Shown here piece after piece: positions 25,518 through 34,349 of a DNA stretch of 46,730 nucleotides; position 1 is the stretch's first letter, and each line of letters opens with the position of its first letter. The notes under the pieces were generated by a model. The model was not told where the DNA came from. It worked only from the letters and a program-made list of their open reading frames with translations, and ran no database searches. Source of the DNA: Stenotrophomonas sp. YIM B06876 (GTDB lineage: Bacteria > Pseudomonadota > Gammaproteobacteria > Xanthomonadales > Xanthomonadaceae); NCBI RefSeq assembly GCF_030711595.1, contig NZ_JAUJUJ010000018.1, positions 1-46,730 on the forward strand. The letters run 5' to 3'. A program made the position numbers and the translations under genes.

Positions 25518-26272
25518 AGAAATTTCCTGAACCCAAACAGGGTGCTGTTGAAATGGAATCCGAGACGGGAATATAGATTGAGGATGCCCGTGTTGGCGGC
25601 AGAGACGAGCGTGGTGCACTGTTGAATATCCCGGGCTGCAAGGGATTCCAGTGCGGTGACCCACAGCGGCAGCGCCAGCATCGCGTAGGGCGCGGTGGCG
25701 CCGGTCAGCAGCAGTTCGGCACTGCGTTGTTCGGGATTGACGCGTTCGGCATGGAAGCCAATCGTCCTGCCGCGCGATTCGGCGACCTGGGCAAGCCCAC
25801 CGGTGACAAGGTCCTCGACCCAATTGGCGGTCCGGTTGGCAGCACGCGCCGGGTCGATGGCCGGATCTTCAAGGAACCTGCCGTGAGCGAAATCCGTGGC
25901 CGCGATACGGCGAAGCTCCGGGATATCCGCCGCGGTGGCCGGGCGCAGCGTCGGCAACATGCCGCGCGGAACGGTGGGCAGGTTGGCGAACCCACTGCGC
26001 GAGACAGTCAGCGAGGTTTCAACGAACTGGTAGCCGTGTTGCAGCAGCGCGGCCTTCGCCACCGGAGGCGCCGCATCGATGCGGCCGAACAGGTAATGCA
26101 CCGATTGGCCGGCGCACCAGTGCTCGAGTTCCTTCAGCAACCGACCGGCCTGGTCGACCGACGCGATATCCAGCGCGGTGACTTCGGCGGTGACGAAGCC
26201 AAGCGCGTGCTGATCCCACGGTGTGAGGCGCGCGGCGATGCGGCCCTGGCCGTGATCGAAGACGACGTTCAT
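25514..26272 (-). CDS. GNAT N-acyltransferase, WecD-like
   Basis: A 252-residue protein with the two-part layout of dTDP-Fuc4N acetyltransferase WecD: an N-terminal degenerate domain (LTPWDQHALGFVTAEV to SLTVSRSG) and a C-terminal GNAT domain (LRPATAADIPELRRIAATDFAHGRFLEDPAID, then the Ala/Leu-rich helix and VSAANTGILNLYSRLGFHFNSTLFGFRK). The FAHGRFLEDPAI and YSRLGF segments resemble WecD. WecD uses acetyl-CoA; here the adjacent ACP and activation enzymes suggest a larger acyl donor. It overlaps both neighbours by four bases. Confidence 0.8.
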   Translation of the reverse strand: MNVVFDHGQGRIAARLTPWDQHALGFVTAEVTALDIASVDQAGRLLKELEHWCAGQSVHYLFGRIDAAPPVAKAALLQHGYQFVETSLTVSRSGFANLPTVPRGMLPTLRPATAADIPELRRIAATDFAHGRFLEDPAIDPARAANRTANWVEDLVTGGLAQVAESRGRTIGFHAERVNPEQRSAELLLTGATAPYAMLALPLWVTALESLAARDIQQCTTLVSAANTGILNLYSRLGFHFNSTLFGFRKFL

Positions 26273-27255
26273 CGCGCTTCCCGCTCATCGTTCACCGCAT
26301 CGGCAACGATGTAGTAGGGGCGGCGCTGCACGTTCCGGAAGACCTGGCCCACATACAGTCCGACCACGCCCAGGCAGAACATCACCAGCCCGCCGATCAG
26401 CCACACCGATCCGATGATCGAGGTGTAGCCGGCGACTTCGATATCGCCGTCCCACCAGCGGAGCAGGCTCATGCCGACCAGTACGAAGGCGACCAGCGAA
26501 CAGGCGATGCCGGTCCCAGCGACCATGCGCAGCGGTTTTTCCGAATAGCCCAACGCGATGTTCATCGACAGCTTGAGCAGTTTGCGGAGGGTATAGGAAG
26601 TTTCTCCGACGGCGCGTGCCTGGTGCTGGACCGGGAGCTTGCCGGTACGGAAGCCGGCCCACTTGACCATCAGGGGGAACGAACGGTCGCGTTCGGGCAT
26701 CTGGCAGACGGCATCGATCACCTTGCGGTGGAAGATGCCGAAGTTGGCGGTTGTCGGGTCCTGCGGGACGCCGGTAAGCCACCCCAGCAAGGTGAAGAAG
26801 CCCCAGGAGGAGAGCCGTTTGAGCGGGTTGTCCTGGCGTTCGATGCGCTGTGCGAAGACCACGTTCAGTTGCTCGTCGATGGCCTTGCGGTACAGCGCCG
26901 GGATTTCACTGGGCGCATCCTGCAGGTCGCAATCCATCACCACCGTCCAACGGCCCGTCGCATGCTCGATGCCAGCGGAGATCGCTGAATGCTGGCCGAA
27001 ATTCCGCGACAGGCGCAGTCCACGCAACCACGGCCGGGTGCGAGACAGCTCTTCGATGCGGACCCATGCCCCGTCGGGGCTGGCGTCATCGACGAGGATC
27101 ATCTCGAACGACACGGCCATGGACGTCGCCGCAGCCTGCACCTGGTCCACGAGATCCTCCAGGCACCCGTGGCACCCGTAGACCGGTGCCACGACGGAAA
27201 GCACCATCCCGTGAGCCGGGTCGGAACTGTGGGAGGGAAGGGAAGTGGAGGTCAT
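26269..27255 (-). CDS. Undecaprenyl-phosphate glycosyltransferase, ArnC/GtrB (DPMS) family
   Basis: GT2 membrane enzyme that moves a sugar from a nucleotide to undecaprenyl phosphate. The 328-residue product has a GT-A domain ([63 protein letters not shown]), the [19 protein letters not shown] motif of the DPMS group, and two C-terminal hydrophobic hairpins. The chosen start is ATG 27255; an ATG at 27330 would add 25 residues lying over the promoter region. It is the first gene of the operon. The likely donor is the dTDP-Fuc4N-acyl sugar made by the genes behind it; GtrB-type use of UDP-Glc is the alternative. Confidence 0.85.
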   Translation of the reverse strand: MTSTSLPSHSSDPAHGMVLSVVAPVYGCHGCLEDLVDQVQAAATSMAVSFEMILVDDASPDGAWVRIEELSRTRPWLRGLRLSRNFGQHSAISAGIEHATGRWTVVMDCDLQDAPSEIPALYRKAIDEQLNVVFAQRIERQDNPLKRLSSWGFFTLLGWLTGVPQDPTTANFGIFHRKVIDAVCQMPERDRSFPLMVKWAGFRTGKLPVQHQARAVGETSYTLRKLLKLSMNIALGYSEKPLRMVAGTGIACSLVAFVLVGMSLLRWWDGDIEVAGYTSIIGSVWLIGGLVMFCLGVVGLYVGQVFRNVQRRPYYIVADAVNDEREAR

Positions 27256-27390
27256 CTGATCAAGAATCCTTCGGCGCCCAGGCTCGTTGGGAGGTCGGTC
27301 GACACAGTCGTACGGCGCTGCGCGCGGCACGGTGCCGCGCTTGATCTACCAGTCCGCAGCCCGCACGACGTTCAGCGCCAGCGGTCGGCG

Positions 27391-27396
27391 ATTATA
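27391..27396 (-). promoter_or_regulatory. Candidate -10 box for the eleven-gene operon
   Basis: A perfect TATAAT on the minus strand, 136 bases before the ArnC-like start, in otherwise GC-rich DNA. No good -35 lies 16-18 bases upstream, so an activator or another sigma arrangement may be involved. No ops/JUMPstart element (GGCGGTAG) was found in the leader. Confidence 0.35.
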
Positions 27397-27445
27397 GCTT
27401 TACCCAGCGGTCCGGGCTGGAGACTTGCTCGATCCGCGTCTTATG

Positions 27446-27479
27446 CCCGCCAGCGACCGCATGTGCGGTCGCTGGCGGG
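27446..27479. terminator. Long perfect hairpin after etfA
   Basis: CCCGCCAGCGACCGCA (27446-27461) and its exact complement (27464-27479) are separated by two bases, only four bases past the etfA stop. No T run follows on the minus strand, so it may be a rho-independent terminator of weak type or an insulating stem between etfA and the operon promoter. Confidence 0.5.
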
Positions 27480-27482
27480 ATC

Positions 27483-28421
27483 TTACAGTGCCGCTTCCAG
27501 CTCCGGCAGCAGGGTAAACAGATCCCCCACCAGGCCGATATCGGCCACCTCGAAGATCGGCGCATCGCCGTCCTTGTTGATGGCCACGATGGTGCCGGCG
27601 TCCTTGATGCCAGTCAGGTGCTGGATGGCGCCGGAGATGCCCACGGCGATGTACAGCTCCGGGGCGATGATCTTGCCGGTCTGGCCGACCTGCATGTCGC
27701 TGGGCACGTAGCCGGCATCGACCGCGGCACGCGAGGCACCGACGGCGGCACCAAGCTTGTCGGCCAACTGGTAGATCACCTTGAAGTTCTCTTCCGAACC
27801 AACGCCGCGGCCGCCGGAGACCACGCGCTTGGCACTCTGCAGGTCGGGGCGGTCGCTTTTGCCGGCGGCCAGGCCGATGAAGCGAGTGTGCGAGGGCAGG
27901 ACGGCGTCGACGTTGACCGCTTCGACCGGGGCGCTGTTGCCCTTGGCCGCTTCCGGCCAGGAGGCGGCGCGCACCGTGGCAACCACGATCTGGTCGGCCG
28001 GCACCTCGACAGTGATGATGGCGTTGCCGGCGTAGATCGGACGCTTGAAGCTGTGGCTGCCTTCGACGGTCATCAGGTCGGAGACCTGGTTGACCCCGAG
28101 CAGGGCGGCCACGCAGGGCATCAGGTCCTTGCCGAAGGTAGTGGAGGGCCCGAACACGTGGGTGTAGCCCTTGGCCAGCTGCGCGATCTGCGGGGCCAGC
28201 ACTTGGGCCAGCGCCCGCGCATTGGCGGCGTTGGCCACGGTCAGCACCTTGGCCACGCCGGCGATCTTTGCGGCTTCAGCGGCCACGGCGGCCGGGTCGG
28301 CAGCCAGCACCAGCACGTCGATGCTGGCACCGCTGATCGCGGCAGCGGCGCTGGCGGTCTTGGCGGTGGCGGCGTTGAGCTGGCCGTCGTGGTGCTCGGC
28401 GACAACGAGAATCTTGGCCAT
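27483..28421 (-). CDS. etfA: Electron transfer flavoprotein alpha subunit
   Basis: FAD-carrying alpha subunit of the ETF heterodimer, which takes electrons from acyl-CoA and related dehydrogenases. It has 312 residues: the N-terminal domain [16 protein letters not shown], the family signature in the C-domain [46 protein letters not shown], and the FAD-binding end [30 protein letters not shown]. Its ATG shares a base with the etfB stop. It forms the right border of the O-antigen island. Confidence 0.95.
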   Translation of the reverse strand: MAKILVVAEHHDGQLNAATAKTASAAAAISGASIDVLVLAADPAAVAAEAAKIAGVAKVLTVANAANARALAQVLAPQIAQLAKGYTHVFGPSTTFGKDLMPCVAALLGVNQVSDLMTVEGSHSFKRPIYAGNAIITVEVPADQIVVATVRAASWPEAAKGNSAPVEAVNVDAVLPSHTRFIGLAAGKSDRPDLQSAKRVVSGGRGVGSEENFKVIYQLADKLGAAVGASRAAVDAGYVPSDMQVGQTGKIIAPELYIAVGISGAIQHLTGIKDAGTIVAINKDGDAPIFEVADIGLVGDLFTLLPELEAAL

Positions 28422-29167
28422 TACAGCAACCCCTTCTGCTTGAGTGCGGCCACCAGTTCGGCAGCATCCTTTACCATCACGCCCTTGCCACGCTTGGAAG
28501 GTGCCGCGTGGTGGGTGGTCTTGAATGTATCGGCGGCCTCAATACCCAGGTCGGCCAGCTGCAGGGTTTCCAGCGGCTTGGCCTTGGCCTTCATGATGTC
28601 CGGCAGCTTGATGAAGCGCGGCTCGTTCAGGCGCAGGTCGGTGGTGATCACCGCCGGCAGATCGACCTCCAGGGTTTCCAGACCGGCGTCGACTTCGCGG
28701 GTGACCGTGGCCTTGCCGTCGGCGATCTCGACCTTGGAGGCGAAGGTGGCCTGCGGGCGCGCCCACAACGTGGCCAGCATCTGCCCGGTCTGGTTGGCGT
28801 CGTCGTCGATGGCCTGCTTGCCCAGGATCACCAGGTCCGGCTGTTCCTTCTCCACCAGCTTGAGCAGGGTGCGCGCAGCGGTCAGCGGCTGGATGGCCTG
28901 GTCGGTGACCACGTGGATGGCACGGTTGGCACCCATCGCCAGGCCATTGCGCAGGTGCGCCTGGGCGTCGGTCGGAGCGATGGTGGCGACGATGACTTCG
29001 GTGGCGATGCCCTTGTCGCGCAGACGCAGGGCTTCTTCCAGCGCGATCTCGTCAAAGGGATTAGGCGATAGCTTGACGCCGTCGGTGACCACGCCGGAAC
29101 CGTCCGGCTTGACCTGGATGCGGGCGTTGTAGTCCACCACGCGCTTGTACGCGACGAGGATTTTCAT
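28421..29167 (-). CDS. etfB: Electron transfer flavoprotein beta subunit
   Basis: Beta (AMP-binding) subunit of ETF, 248 residues, full length. Features are MKILVAYKRVVDYNARIQVKPDG, the acidic NPFDEIALEEALRLRD, VNRAIHV-like region, ILGKQAIDDDANQTGQMLATL and the recognition-loop area RLNEPRFIKLPDIMKAKAKPLE. It is first in the etfB-etfA operon and divergent from rmlB across a 251-base regulatory gap. Confidence 0.95.
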   Translation of the reverse strand: MKILVAYKRVVDYNARIQVKPDGSGVVTDGVKLSPNPFDEIALEEALRLRDKGIATEVIVATIAPTDAQAHLRNGLAMGANRAIHVVTDQAIQPLTAARTLLKLVEKEQPDLVILGKQAIDDDANQTGQMLATLWARPQATFASKVEIADGKATVTREVDAGLETLEVDLPAVITTDLRLNEPRFIKLPDIMKAKAKPLETLQLADLGIEAADTFKTTHHAAPSKRGKGVMVKDAAELVAALKQKGLL

Positions 29168-29247
29168 CTGCTGCGGAATCCTTGGGTGCTTGAGGGAGCC
29201 GGCGCGTGCCGGGGACTTGGGATGGGCTCGATTCTAACTGGCCCGGC

Positions 29248-29367
29248 ATATCCATGCGAATGCGTATGGGGGGCGGAGCCAGTCAAATGTCCAGACTAGA
29301 GATTGATGGATATGACGGTAATATCCATCGCACCAGCGCCCCTCCCGGCCGCGGCCGTTATATCCTT
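29248..29367. promoter_or_regulatory. etfB / rmlB divergent control region with repeated ATATCCAT motif
   Basis: ATATCCAT occurs at 29248-29255 and 29321-29328, inverted (ATGGATAT) at 29306-29313, and once with one mismatch (ATATCCTT) at 29360-29367. The middle two form a 9-base perfect dyad, GATGGATAT and ATATCCATC, with a 7-base spacer (29305-29329). The arrangement suits an operator for a dimeric regulator controlling rmlBACD, etfBA or both. Regulator unknown. Confidence 0.4.
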
Positions 29368-29418
29368 GTGCGCACTTTTTGCTGCTTTCCACCCGCAGCT
29401 GCACAGGAGATTTCGCGA

Positions 29419-30474
29419 GTGACCACATGGCTTGTGACCGGCGGCGCCGGCTTTATCGGCGGCAATTTTGTGCTAGAGGCGGTCGCCAAGGGCGTGCGCA
29501 TCATCAACCTGGATGCGTTGACCTACGCCGGCAATCTCAAAACCTTGGCCTCGCTGGAAGGCCATCCGGGTCACGTATTCGTGGAAGGCGACATCGGCGA
29601 CCGGGCGTTGGTCTCGCGTCTGCTGGCCGAACACCAGCCCGACGCGGTGCTGAATTTCGCCGCGGAAAGTCACGTCGACCGTTCCATTGATGGCCCCGGT
29701 GCCTTCATCCAGACCAACGTGGTCGGCACCCTGGGTCTGCTCGAGGCCGTGCGCGACTACTGGAAGACGCTGCCGGCCGATAAGGGCCAGGCCTTCCGCT
29801 TCCTGCATGTATCCACCGACGAGGTGTACGGCACGCTGGGTGAGACGGGCCTGTTCACCGAAACCACGCCGTATGCGCCGAACTCGCCTTACTCGGCGTC
29901 CAAGGCGGCGTCGGACCATCTGGTGCGCGCGTTCCACCATACCTACGGCTTGCCGGTGCTGACCACCAACTGCTCCAACAACTACGGCCCGTACCACTTC
30001 CCGGAAAAGCTCATCCCGCTGGTGATTGCCAAGGCGCTGGCCGGCGAGCCGCTGCCGGTGTACGGCGATGGCAAGCAGGTGCGCGACTGGCTGTTCGTCA
30101 CCGACCACTGCGAGGCGATCCGCACCGTGCTGGCCAAGGGCCGGGTGGGCGAGACCTACAACGTCGGCGGCAATTCGGAAAAGCAGAACATCGAAGTGGT
30201 GCAGGCGATCTGCGCGTTGCTGGATGAACGCCGCCCGCGTGTGGACGGGCAGCCGCGCAGCAGCCAGATCACCTATGTCGCCGACCGCCCGGGTCATGAT
30301 CGTCGCTATGCGATCGATGCGTCCAAGTTGAAGAACGAGCTGGGCTGGGAGCCGAAGTACACCTTCGAGCAGGGCATCGCCTTCACCGTGGACTGGTACC
30401 TGGACAACCAGGAATGGGTCAACGGTGTGCTCGATGGCAGCTACCGCCTGCAGCGTATCGGCACCGTCGCCTGA
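29419..30474 (+). CDS. rmlB: dTDP-glucose 4,6-dehydratase
   Basis: Converts dTDP-glucose to dTDP-4-keto-6-deoxyglucose, the branch point to dTDP-L-rhamnose and, through WecE, to dTDP-Fuc4N. It has 351 residues: NAD motif [29 protein letters not shown], the YSASKAASD catalytic Y-x3-K, and [17 protein letters not shown]. The start is GTG 29419 with AGGAGA eight bases before it; the longer open frame upstream lies over the control region and is rejected. It is first in rmlBACD. Confidence 0.95.
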   Translation: MTTWLVTGGAGFIGGNFVLEAVAKGVRIINLDALTYAGNLKTLASLEGHPGHVFVEGDIGDRALVSRLLAEHQPDAVLNFAAESHVDRSIDGPGAFIQTNVVGTLGLLEAVRDYWKTLPADKGQAFRFLHVSTDEVYGTLGETGLFTETTPYAPNSPYSASKAASDHLVRAFHHTYGLPVLTTNCSNNYGPYHFPEKLIPLVIAKALAGEPLPVYGDGKQVRDWLFVTDHCEAIRTVLAKGRVGETYNVGGNSEKQNIEVVQAICALLDERRPRVDGQPRSSQITYVADRPGHDRRYAIDASKLKNELGWEPKYTFEQGIAFTVDWYLDNQEWVNGVLDGSYRLQRIGTVA

Positions 30475-30506
30475 GTGGCGGCGATTACCAGACAAAGGAC
30501 AACCGC

Positions 30507-31394
30507 ATGACGCAACGTAAGGGCATCATCCTCGCCGGGGGGTCGGGCACACGCCTGTATCCCATCACCCAGGGCGTGAGCAAGCAACTGCTACCGGTGT
30601 ACGACAAGCCGATGATCTATTACCCGCTCAGCGTGCTGATGCTGGCGGGCATCCGCGAGGTGTTGATCATCAACACCCCGCACGAGCAGGCGCTGTTCCA
30701 GGCACTGCTGGGCGACGGTTCGCAATGGGGCATGAATATCGAGTATGCCGTGCAGCCGAGCCCGGACGGTCTGGCGCAGGCCTACCTGATCGGCAAGGAC
30801 TTCGTGGATGGCAAGCCGAGCTGTCTGGTGCTGGGCGACAACATCTTCCACGGCCATGGCCTGCGCGAAGTGCTGCGCAATGCCGACCAGCGCGAGCACG
30901 GCGCCACCGTGTTCGGCTACTGGGTCAACGATCCGCAGCGTTACGGCGTGGCCGAGTTCGACAAGGCCGGAAAGGTCGTCGATCTGGTCGAGAAGCCGGA
31001 AAACCCGCGCTCCAACTATGCGGTCACCGGCCTGTATTTCTTCGACGGAAACGCCAGCCATCATGCCGCCGAGTTGAAGCCCTCGCCGCGCGGCGAGTTG
31101 GAGATCACCGATTTGAACCAGCGTTATCTGCGCGAAGACAACCTGCATCTGGAAGCGCTCGGCCGCGGGTATGCATGGCTGGACACCGGCACCCACCAGT
31201 CGTTGCTGGAAGCGTCCAACTTCATCGAGACCATCCAGACCCGCCAGGGCCTGCAGGTCTGCTGTCCGGAAGAGATCGCCTTCGGACAGGGCTGGATCAA
31301 CGCCGAGCAGCTGGAAGCGCTGGCCGCGCCGCTGATCAAGAACGGCTACGGCAAGTATCTGCATACGCTGGCGCAGCGGGGCGTGGTGCCGTGA
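30507..31394 (+). CDS. rmlA: Glucose-1-phosphate thymidylyltransferase
   Basis: Makes dTDP-glucose from dTTP and glucose-1-phosphate. It has 295 residues with [67 protein letters not shown] and [17 protein letters not shown] 30507 is preceded by AAAGGA. The glucose-1-phosphate can come from XanA. Its stop overlaps the GTG start of rmlC. Confidence 0.95.
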   Translation: MTQRKGIILAGGSGTRLYPITQGVSKQLLPVYDKPMIYYPLSVLMLAGIREVLIINTPHEQALFQALLGDGSQWGMNIEYAVQPSPDGLAQAYLIGKDFVDGKPSCLVLGDNIFHGHGLREVLRNADQREHGATVFGYWVNDPQRYGVAEFDKAGKVVDLVEKPENPRSNYAVTGLYFFDGNASHHAAELKPSPRGELEITDLNQRYLREDNLHLEALGRGYAWLDTGTHQSLLEASNFIETIQTRQGLQVCCPEEIAFGQGWINAEQLEALAAPLIKNGYGKYLHTLAQRGVVP

Positions 31395-31948
31395 AGATCA
31401 TTGAGACGTCACTGTCCGGCTGCAAGGTGATTGAGCCGGCGGTGTTCGGTGACGAACGTGGTTTCTTCTTCGAGACTTGGAACGCCGCGCGTTTTGCCGA
31501 GCACGGTCTGCCAACCGCGTTCGTACAGAGCAACGTGTCGTCCTCGGCCAAGGGGGTGCTGCGCGGCCTGCATTACCAGTGGCCGCGGCCGCAGGGCAAG
31601 CTGGTCAGTGTGCTGGAAGGCGAGGTGTACGACGTAGCCGTCGATATCCGCCGTGGCTCGCCGACCTTCGGTCAGTGGGCCGCGGTGGTGCTGAGCGCGG
31701 ACAACAAGAAGCAGTTCTGGATCCCGGAAGGCTTCGCGCATGGTTTCGCAGTGCTCAGCGAGCGTGCGCTGTTCTCGTATCTGTGCACGGATGTGTACGT
31801 GAAGGAACACGATGCCGGCATCCGCTGGAACGACGCCGATATCGCCGTGGACTGGCCGATCAGCGCACCGACGCTCTCGGCCAAGGATGAAGCCGCGCCA
31901 TTCCTGAAGGACATCGCCGAGGACCGCCTGCCGGTGTATCAGCCGTGA
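31391..31948 (+). CDS. rmlC: dTDP-4-dehydrorhamnose 3,5-epimerase
   Basis: Cupin epimerase of the dTDP-L-rhamnose route, 185 residues from GTG 31391, which overlaps the rmlA stop (GTGA). Motifs are [31 protein letters not shown] with the catalytic histidine, and [28 protein letters not shown]. It is the correct length for RmlC. Confidence 0.95.
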   Translation: MKIIETSLSGCKVIEPAVFGDERGFFFETWNAARFAEHGLPTAFVQSNVSSSAKGVLRGLHYQWPRPQGKLVSVLEGEVYDVAVDIRRGSPTFGQWAAVVLSADNKKQFWIPEGFAHGFAVLSERALFSYLCTDVYVKEHDAGIRWNDADIAVDWPISAPTLSAKDEAAPFLKDIAEDRLPVYQP

Positions 31949-32835
31949 GCGTGCTGCTGTTCGGCGGCAACGGCCAGCTCGGCCAGGAGCTGCGTCGCGC
32001 GCTGGCGTCATTGGGCACGATCGTGCCGACCACCCGCAGCGGCGCACTGCCTGATGCAAGCGCGTGCGAGGTGGCCGACTTCAATCAACCCGATTCGTTG
32101 GCGGCGCTACTCGACCGCGTTCGTCCGGACGTGGTCGTCAACGCGGCGGCCTACACCGCGGTCGATCGTGCAGAAGACGATCGTGATGCGGCTTGGCGGG
32201 CAAACGCCGAAGCGCCGGGTGTGATCGCGCGCTGGTGTGTGCAGGCCGGCGTGCCGCTGGTGCATTACTCCACCGATTACGTCTTCGACGGCCAAGGCCA
32301 GCGCCCGTACCGGGAAGACGACGCCACTGCGCCACTGGGCGTGTACGGCGCCAGCAAGCTGGCCGGCGAAGAGGCAATCCGTGCGGCCGGCGGGCGCCAT
32401 CTGATTTTCCGCACCGCCTGGGTGTATGCCGCGCACAGTGCCAACTTCCTGCGCACCATGCTGCGCGTCGGTGCCGAGCGCGATGTGTTGCGCGTGGTCG
32501 CCGACCAGGTCGGTACGCCGACGCCGGCGGCATTGATTGCCGACGTGACCGCGCAGGCATTGCAGCATGGCGGTGGCCTGTCCGGGACCTGGCATCTGAC
32601 TGCCAACGGTGAAACCAGTTGGCATGGATTCGCCGAGGCGATCTTTGCCGAGGCGGTGGCGGCAGGCATACTGCCGCGCGCGCCGACCGTCGAGGCGATC
32701 ACCACGGCCGAGTACCCGACGCCCGCACGGCGTCCGGCTTATTCGCATCTGGATGTGGCGAAGCTGGAGCATGATTTCGGCCTGAGCCTGCCAAGTTGGC
32801 GGGAAGGCCTGAGGCGGGTCATCGCCGAGATCTGA
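31945..32835 (+). CDS. rmlD: dTDP-4-dehydrorhamnose reductase
   Basis: Final reductase to dTDP-L-rhamnose, 296 residues. It has FGGNGQLGQEL, VVNAAAYTAVDRAEDD, YSTDYVFDGQ, YGASKLAGE and RTAWVYAAHSANFLRTML. The start GTG 31945 overlaps the rmlC stop by four bases, completing a coupled rmlBACD operon that ends at the terminator at 32886. Confidence 0.95.
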   Translation: MSVLLFGGNGQLGQELRRALASLGTIVPTTRSGALPDASACEVADFNQPDSLAALLDRVRPDVVVNAAAYTAVDRAEDDRDAAWRANAEAPGVIARWCVQAGVPLVHYSTDYVFDGQGQRPYREDDATAPLGVYGASKLAGEEAIRAAGGRHLIFRTAWVYAAHSANFLRTMLRVGAERDVLRVVADQVGTPTPAALIADVTAQALQHGGGLSGTWHLTANGETSWHGFAEAIFAEAVAAGILPRAPTVEAITTAEYPTPARRPAYSHLDVAKLEHDFGLSLPSWREGLRRVIAEI

Positions 32836-32885
32836 GGTGGGGCGCTGGCGCGGTCATGCATGGCGCGTGGTGCTACCGGTCAACA

Positions 32886-32909
32886 AAAACCCGGCCTTGG
32901 CCGGGTTTT
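32886..32909. terminator. Bidirectional rho-independent terminator (rmlD / xanB)
   Basis: Perfect 11-base arms AAAACCCGGCC and GGCCGGGTTTT around TT, between convergent rmlD and xanB, with T runs for both strands. Confidence 0.88.
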
Positions 32910-32931
32910 CTGTGTGCCTCTCCGCATCCGG

Positions 32932-34335
32932 TCAGGTGCGGCCGTAGGTGTCTTCAAACCGCACGATATCGTCCTCGCCCAGGTAACTTCCGGACTGCAC
33001 CTCGATCAGTTCCAGTGGCAACTTGCCCGGGTTCTTCAGGCGATGGGTCACGCCCAGCGGGATGTAGGTGCTCTGGTTCTCGGTCAACAGCAGCACCTCC
33101 TCGCCACGGGTCACTTCGGCGGTGCCACTGACCACGATCCAGTGCTCGGCGCGATGGTGGTGCATCTGCAGGCTCAGCGTCGCACCGGGTTTGACCGTGA
33201 TCCGCTTGACCTGGAAACGGGCGCCGTTGTCGATTGAATCGTAGGCGCCCCACGGGCGGAACACCTTGCGGTGCCAGGTCGCTTCGGGGCGGCCGTCGGC
33301 CTTGATCCGTGCCACCACCTGTTTGATTTCCTGCATGCGATCACTGCGGCCGACCATCACCGCGTCATCGGTATCGACCACGATCACGTCATCCAGCCCG
33401 ACCAGCGCGATCAGGCGCTCGCCATAGGCATAGGTATTGCGGCAATCGATGGCGATGACGTCGCCATGATGGGCGTTGCCATCGGCATCCTGTTCGGAGA
33501 CATCGCGCAGCGCAGTCCACGAACCCACATCGTTCCAGCCAGCATCGAGCGGTACCACGACCGCATCGGCGGTCTTTTCCATCACGGCGTAATCGATGGA
33601 ATCGGACGGTACGGCGCTGAAGGCCTCCTTGTCCAGGCGGGTGAAATCGGCATCGCGGCGTGACTGCTGCCAGGCATCGCGACAGCCGCTGAGCATGGCC
33701 GGGTTGAAGCGCTCCAGCTCGGCCAGATAGCGCGAGGCCTTGAACAGGAACATGCCGCTGTTCCAGAAATACTCGCCGGACTGCACATATTTCGTGGCGG
33801 TTTCGATGTCCGGCTTTTCGACGAAGCGGTCCACCGCGCGCACGTCATCACCAACCGCGGCCTTGATATAGCCGTAGCCGGTTTCCGGGCCGGTGGGCAC
33901 GATGCCGAAGGTCACCAGCTTGCCCGATTCGGCCGCCGCCACCGCCCGCAGTACAGCGGCGCGGAACGCGGCTTCATTGGCGATGACGTGGTCCGAGGGC
34001 AGCACCAGCAGCAGCGCATCGTCGCCGTCGCGGGTGGCTTCCAGCGCGGCCACGGCGATTGCCGGGGCGGTGTTGCGGCCGACCGGCTCCAGCACGATCG
34101 CCTGGGGCGTCACGCCCAGCTGCTGCAGTTGCTCGGCGGCGACGAAACGATGCTCTTCATTGGCCACCACCAGCGGCGCGCGGCCGGCGATCGCGGCCAC
34201 CCGCTTCCAGGTCGCCTGCAGCATCGTGTCATCGCCGGCCAAGGCCAGGAACTGTTTGGGATAGGCCTCGCGCGACAATGGCCACAAGCGCGTGCCCGAA
34301 CCGCCGGAGAGAATCACGGGAAGGATGTTCTGCAT
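32932..34335 (-). CDS. xanB: Mannose-1-P guanylyltransferase / mannose-6-P isomerase
   Basis: Bifunctional enzyme giving GDP-mannose for LPS and exopolysaccharide. It has 467 residues: the nucleotidyltransferase half has [23 protein letters not shown] and [30 protein letters not shown]; the C-terminal cupin isomerase half has [32 protein letters not shown] and [21 protein letters not shown] 34335 is used; upstream residues in the open frame overlap xanA. It lies 14 bases after xanA, so xanA-xanB is an operon. Confidence 0.95.
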   Translation of the reverse strand: MQNILPVILSGGSGTRLWPLSREAYPKQFLALAGDDTMLQATWKRVAAIAGRAPLVVANEEHRFVAAEQLQQLGVTPQAIVLEPVGRNTAPAIAVAALEATRDGDDALLLVLPSDHVIANEAAFRAAVLRAVAAAESGKLVTFGIVPTGPETGYGYIKAAVGDDVRAVDRFVEKPDIETATKYVQSGEYFWNSGMFLFKASRYLAELERFNPAMLSGCRDAWQQSRRDADFTRLDKEAFSAVPSDSIDYAVMEKTADAVVVPLDAGWNDVGSWTALRDVSEQDADGNAHHGDVIAIDCRNTYAYGERLIALVGLDDVIVVDTDDAVMVGRSDRMQEIKQVVARIKADGRPEATWHRKVFRPWGAYDSIDNGARFQVKRITVKPGATLSLQMHHHRAEHWIVVSGTAEVTRGEEVLLLTENQSTYIPLGVTHRLKNPGKLPLELIEVQSGSYLGEDDIVRFEDTYGRT

Positions 34336-34349
34336 GATGGATATCCGCC

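Larger units (their letters stand above)
9706..27255. other. O-antigen / polysaccharide biosynthesis island between metB and etfA
   Basis: This 17.5 kb block occupies the site known in Xanthomonas as the variable LPS locus. It contains an ABC exporter (wzm, wzt), a fused methyltransferase-glycosyltransferase, wecB, a lipoprotein, and an eleven-gene operon for an acylated amino-deoxysugar and its lipid-linked transfer. No wzx or wzy flippase/polymerase pair, no wecA-type initiating transferase and no GDP-D-rhamnose genes (gmd/rmd) were seen, so chain initiation must be encoded elsewhere. Confidence 0.85.

Noticed and set aside
15428..26272. Enterobacterial common antigen cluster
   Set aside because: WecB, WecE and WecD-like proteins occur, but WecC, WecF, WecG, Wzx and Wzy do not, and export is by Wzm/Wzt.
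27256..27482. ops/JUMPstart (RfaH) element before the operon
   Set aside because: Searched for GGCGGTAG on the minus strand of the leader; not present.
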